Assembly: GCA_963728125.1 (NCBI GenBank)
Contig: CAVSIZ010000019.1
Span: 495,931 to 559,930 of the forward strand
Reading direction: 5' to 3'
Length of the DNA stretch: 64,000 nucleotides
Source of the DNA: CAWDCV01 sp963728125
GTDB taxonomy: Bacteria > Actinomycetota > Actinomycetes > CAWDCV01
Each line of letters starts with the position of its first letter. The first letter of the stretch is position 1. The notes beneath the pieces are model-generated. The model had not been told where the DNA came from. It saw nothing but the letters and a program-made list of their open reading frames with translations, and did no database searches. Shown in pieces: positions 61,710-64,000 of this stretch. The translations under genes and the position numbers were made by a program.

Positions 61710-62740
61710 CAGCAGCACGATCTCGGAACACCCAGCCGCGAAGCAGGAGGAAGCGCAGCAGGGTGGCCACGAGATTCGCGACGACCAGCACCGAGAGCTC
61801 GACCCATCGCGTCGGCTCAGCGACGATCGCGTCCAGCGTCGCCAGGCTGCCGCTGGTGAGCGCGAGGCCAAGGGCGAAAACCACGAGGCCCTGAGCTTGA
61901 TGTCGCGCTACGCCACCTCGACCAACAACGCCGAAAGTGAGCCGGCGATTCGCTGCCGTGTTCCCGATCGCAGTGAGCAGCAGTGCCACCACATTGGCGT
62001 CCTGCGCAGTCATCACGTTGCGGAGTAGGAGAAACAGCAGCAGGTACGCGAGCGTGCTGACAACGCCGATCGCCGCGAACCGGACCAGTTGGCGTACCAA
62101 ACAAGGCGGCTCGTCTAGAGGAGCTCGACCGAGCTGCGCCCGCAGCGTCTCCACCGGTAGCTGACCCGACGTCAAGGCCCTGCCGACACGGACGATTCCG
62201 CGAACGTCGGCGACAGCCGTGGTCAATATGTCGACGCGGCTGTCTGGATCGTCGATCCAGTCCACGGGCACCTCGTGGATGCGCAGCCCGCTGCGTTCGG
62301 CGAGCACGAGGAGCTCCGTGTCGAAGGACCAGCCGGTGTCCTCGACGAGCGGTAGCAGTCGTTCAGCCACGTCCGCACGGATCGCCTTGAACCCGCACTG
62401 GGCATCACTGAACCGGGTCGCCAGCGTCCTCCTCAGCAGGACGTTGTAGCTGCGCGAGATGAGCTCTCGTTTCACCCCACGCACGACGCGCGATCCAGGC
62501 GCCAGCCTCGTCCCGACCGCGAGATCGGAGTGGCCCGAAACCAGGGGTGCCACGAGGGGGAGCAGAGCTGCGAGGTCGGTAGAGAGAGAACGGCAGCGCT
62601 GAGCCGAGATGACCCTGTAGACGGCGGACGGAGGCCTCGAGATCCGCCTCCTCGTTGTGAACCGGAATCACCACGTCGAGGACCGGCCCCGACCTTGGGG
62701 TAGGCGCGGTTCCCAGCGGCCGATCGTGCAGCAACCTCAT
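61684..62740 (-). pseudogene. Glycosyltransferase family 2/GtrA-type fusion, broken by internal deletion
   Basis: The start (ATG at 62740) encodes VLDVVIPVHNEEADLEASVRR, the N-terminal strand of a GT2 enzyme. The frame ends near base 62580 at LGSALPFS. The rest resumes in another frame with LSTDLAALLPLVAPL, then FSDAQCGFKAIRADVAERLL and the four-helix GtrA domain (LVRFAAIGVVSTLAYLLLF, then NRRLTFGV). About 70-80 residues are lost, including the nucleotide-sugar DxD motif, so it should be inactive. The intact type transfers a glycosyl unit from a lipid or nucleotide carrier at the membrane. Confidence 0.85.
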
Positions 62741-62871
62741 GCGAAAACGGTCGGGCGCCGCGCTGCGAGCAGCGTAGGCCGGCGCTGTGGCCTTGCTGTG
62801 ATGTCCATGCCGTGCTCTCACAGGGAACTCACAGCGCGCACAGCGCGTTTGCACAGCAGATTCACGACACC

Positions 62872-63105
62872 ATGTCTGGCATGCGGACGGACACCTCACG
62901 CACCGCACTGCAGCGTCCAGACGGGTCGCCGGTGCGCGTCCTCGTCGTTGACGACGAGCCGACGCTCACGGACCTGATGTCGATGGCGCTGCGATACGAG
63001 GGCTGGGAAGTACGGACGGCAGCTGACGGGGCCGCTGCCGTCCGTACTTCCCGTGACTTCAAACCCGACGCGGCGGGCGCTTGCTGGGGTGCTTGCAAAA
63101 GTTAG
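62872..63105 (+). pseudogene. Truncated response regulator (OmpR-type receiver fragment)
   Basis: Seventy-seven residues with the first half of a receiver domain: VRVLVVDDEPTLTDLMSMAL, then YEGWEVRTAADGAAA. The reading ends after FKPDA with unrelated sequence and a stop, so the phospho-acceptor Asp, the switch region and the DNA-binding domain are missing. In related genomes a regulator and kinase lie divergent from the GT2-GtrA gene, so both sides of this gap are damaged. A 19-bp inverted repeat lies inside it at 63005-63052. Confidence 0.8.
63005..63052. repeat. Perfect 19-bp inverted repeat inside the truncated response regulator
   Basis: GGGAAGTACGGACGGCAGC (63005-63023) and its exact reverse complement (63034-63052) with a 10-base loop. 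It lies about 30 bases before the point where homology to the regulator stops, so it may mark the deletion event or act as a terminator. Confidence 0.8.
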
Positions 63106-63129
63106 CAGAGCGTTGCAGCATGGGGAGAC

Positions 63130-63495
63130 GTGGCGACTCTCAAGGTCGGGTCCCTCGGGGATTACATCCGCGAGCAACGACGGTCAGCGCAATTCTCGCT
63201 GCGCCAACTGTCCGATCTCGCGGGCGTGTCCAACCCGTACCTGAGCCAGATCGAGCGCGGCCTGCGCAAGCCGAGTGCCGAGATCCTGCAGCAGATCGCG
63301 AGAGCGCTGCGGATCTCTGCCGAGGCGCTGTACGTCCGGGCCGGGATTCTCGACGAGGTGGAGGAGGACCGCGAAGTGACCGCGGCCGTTCTGGCCGACG
63401 ACGCGCTCACCGAGCGACAAAAGCAGGTGCTCCTCGAGATCTACGCCACGTTCCGGCGGGAGAACGTCTCTGCCGCCATCAATGTCGACGTCTGA
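63130..63495 (+). CDS. XRE-family helix-turn-helix regulator
   Basis: A 121-residue DNA-binding protein. The Cro/C1-type helix-turn-helix is at residues about 8-62 (LGDYIREQRRSAQFSLRQLS, then NPYLSQIERGLRKPSAEILQ). The C-terminal half is acidic and helical (DEVEEDREVTAAVLADDALT). GTG at 63130 has GGGGAG just upstream. It precedes the HBHA-like gene by 25 bases and probably shares its transcript, as in mycobacteria, where a similar regulator sits before hbhA. Confidence 0.9.
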   Translation: MATLKVGSLGDYIREQRRSAQFSLRQLSDLAGVSNPYLSQIERGLRKPSAEILQQIARALRISAEALYVRAGILDEVEEDREVTAAVLADDALTERQKQVLLEIYATFRRENVSAAINVDV

Positions 63496-63520
63496 CCACG
63501 ACGTCGGAAAGGACATCACC

Positions 63521-63868
63521 ATGGCAACCAAGATCTGGACCAACAGCGACACCAAGGCGCTGTACGTCGTCGCCGGCGCGGGGGACCTCGCCGTCGAGAA
63601 GCTGCGCACCGTGCCGGGGAAGCTGGCGGAGCTGCGCGCCAACGACGTCTACTCCTCGGTTGTGACCAAGGCGAACGAGCTGTACGGCGACCTGGCCACG
63701 CGTGGCGAGAGCGTCGTCGGGCGTATTCGTCGCCAGCAGGCGTCGCGTGACCTGGCCGAGCAGGCCGAGGTGACCGTGCGCCGGGCGAAGGCGACCGTGA
63801 GCAGCGCTCGCGCGACCGGTTCCAAGGCGGTCGAGGCCGCCGACCGCGGCGCCGACAAGGTCGGCTGA
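63521..63868 (+). CDS. Heparin-binding haemagglutinin-like protein
   Basis: A 115-residue, largely helical protein (LYVVAGAGDLAVEKLRTVPG, then YGDLATRGESVVGRIRRQQA, then VRRAKATVSSARATGSKAVE). It resembles the N-terminal coiled part of mycobacterial HBHA but lacks the long Lys/Pro/Ala-rich C-terminal tail that binds heparin. ATG at 63521 with GGAAAGGA upstream. In soil actinobacteria such proteins may be surface or lipid-associated. Adhesion is not implied here. Confidence 0.78.
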   Translation: MATKIWTNSDTKALYVVAGAGDLAVEKLRTVPGKLAELRANDVYSSVVTKANELYGDLATRGESVVGRIRRQQASRDLAEQAEVTVRRAKATVSSARATGSKAVEAADRGADKVG

Positions 63869-63882
63869 CCACCGCACACCAA

Positions 63883-63930
63883 ACTTGTCCGAACGTGGTG
63901 CACCTCTAGCGTCACCACGTTCGGACAAGT
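63883..63930. terminator. Perfect 18-bp inverted repeat after the HBHA-like gene
   Basis: ACTTGTCCGAACGTGGTG (63883-63900) and its exact reverse complement (63913-63930), with a 12-base loop, 15 bases after the stop. A strong hairpin but no T tract. It is a likely transcription end or a dispersed palindromic element. Confidence 0.6.
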
Positions 63931-63960
63931 CGCTCAGGAGCAGCGGCATAGGCTGCAAGC

Positions 63961-64000
63961 GTGAGCGACATGCGCTTCCGCCCCCTCGGCGATTCCGGTC
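63961..64000 (+). CDS. Start of a gene, probably an aldo/keto reductase (3' end outside window)
   Basis: GTG at 63961 (or ATG at 63970) opens MSDMRFRPLGDSG, the usual beginning of Shaker-beta/YajO-type aldo/keto reductases. Only 13 codons are visible, so the assignment rests on this motif alone. Confidence 0.45.
   Translation, partial: MSDMRFRPLGDSG

Noticed and set aside
62812..62872. An earlier ATG for the response-regulator fragment
   Set aside because: The extra 20 residues are not receiver-like, and the ATG at 62872 fits the usual short leader of such regulators better.
1..64000. tRNA, rRNA, riboswitch, CRISPR array, insertion sequence or phage genes
   Set aside because: No cloverleaf-type conserved ends, no regularly spaced direct repeats, no transposase or integrase motifs and no known riboswitch core were recognised by eye. 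A covariance-model search would be needed to exclude small RNAs.

Overview
The window is high-GC DNA with short intergenic gaps, many GTG starts and chains of genes joined by ATGA/GTGA overlaps. This fits an actinobacterium. Supporting marks are a DUF222/HNH (13E12-type) gene, a mycothiol-dependent maleylpyruvate isomerase-fold protein, an HBHA-like protein and the remains of a GT2-GtrA/response-regulator pair. I cannot assign a family from sequence alone.

Layout. (1) 1-16.5 kb, minus strand: one apparent operon of about 17 genes. It encodes TIM-barrel proteins of the sugar-phosphate isomerase/C-glycoside deglycosidase alpha type, DUF6379 proteins (C-glycoside deglycosidase beta type), two tandem pyranose-2-oxidase-like GMC oxidases, a redoxin fusion, GH43 and GH35-like hydrolases, an esterase and a nucleoside hydrolase. 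(2) 16.6-25.4 kb, minus strand: a ThuA protein, a CUT1 ABC importer without its own ATPase, a GH106-type glycosidase and a ROK regulator. The same 24-bp palindromic site lies before three transcription units (16.56, 20.82 and 25.36 kb). (3) 25.4-27.3 kb, plus strand: a frameshifted mannose-6-phosphate isomerase and exonuclease III. (4) 27.3-34.1 kb: an IclR regulator facing a quercetinase-type cupin, an esterase, an intradiol dioxygenase, a FAH-family protein, a flavin monooxygenase and a GH1 glucosidase. (5) 34.2-50.9 kb: a LacI regulator with an alditol-oxidase-like protein, a GH78 rhamnosidase remnant, then a rhamnose operon (ABC importer, mutarotase, isomerase, aldolase-dehydrogenase, kinase) running straight into lutABC. 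(6) 51-64 kb: ordinary chromosomal genes (aldo/keto reductase, TetR unit, YgfZ, HNH, a large membrane protein, dtd, a BKACE-asparaginase-permease unit), a decayed glycosyltransferase/response-regulator site, and XRE and HBHA-like genes.

How they fit together (inference): regions 1-5 read as one plant-glycoside island. Oxidases would make 3-keto glycosides and lyase-type TIM-barrel/DUF6379 pairs would cleave even C-C linked sugars. GH43/GH35/GH106/GH78/GH1 enzymes would remove O-linked sugars. Quercetinase, esterase, dioxygenase and monooxygenase would open the aglycone. Released rhamnose would be imported and split to DHAP and lactate, and LutABC would take lactate to pyruvate.

Several catabolic genes carry single-base frameshifts or internal deletions. 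From one sequence I cannot tell real decay from sequencing or assembly error. No tRNA, rRNA, CRISPR array or insertion sequence was seen. No gap without a gene exceeds 300 bases.
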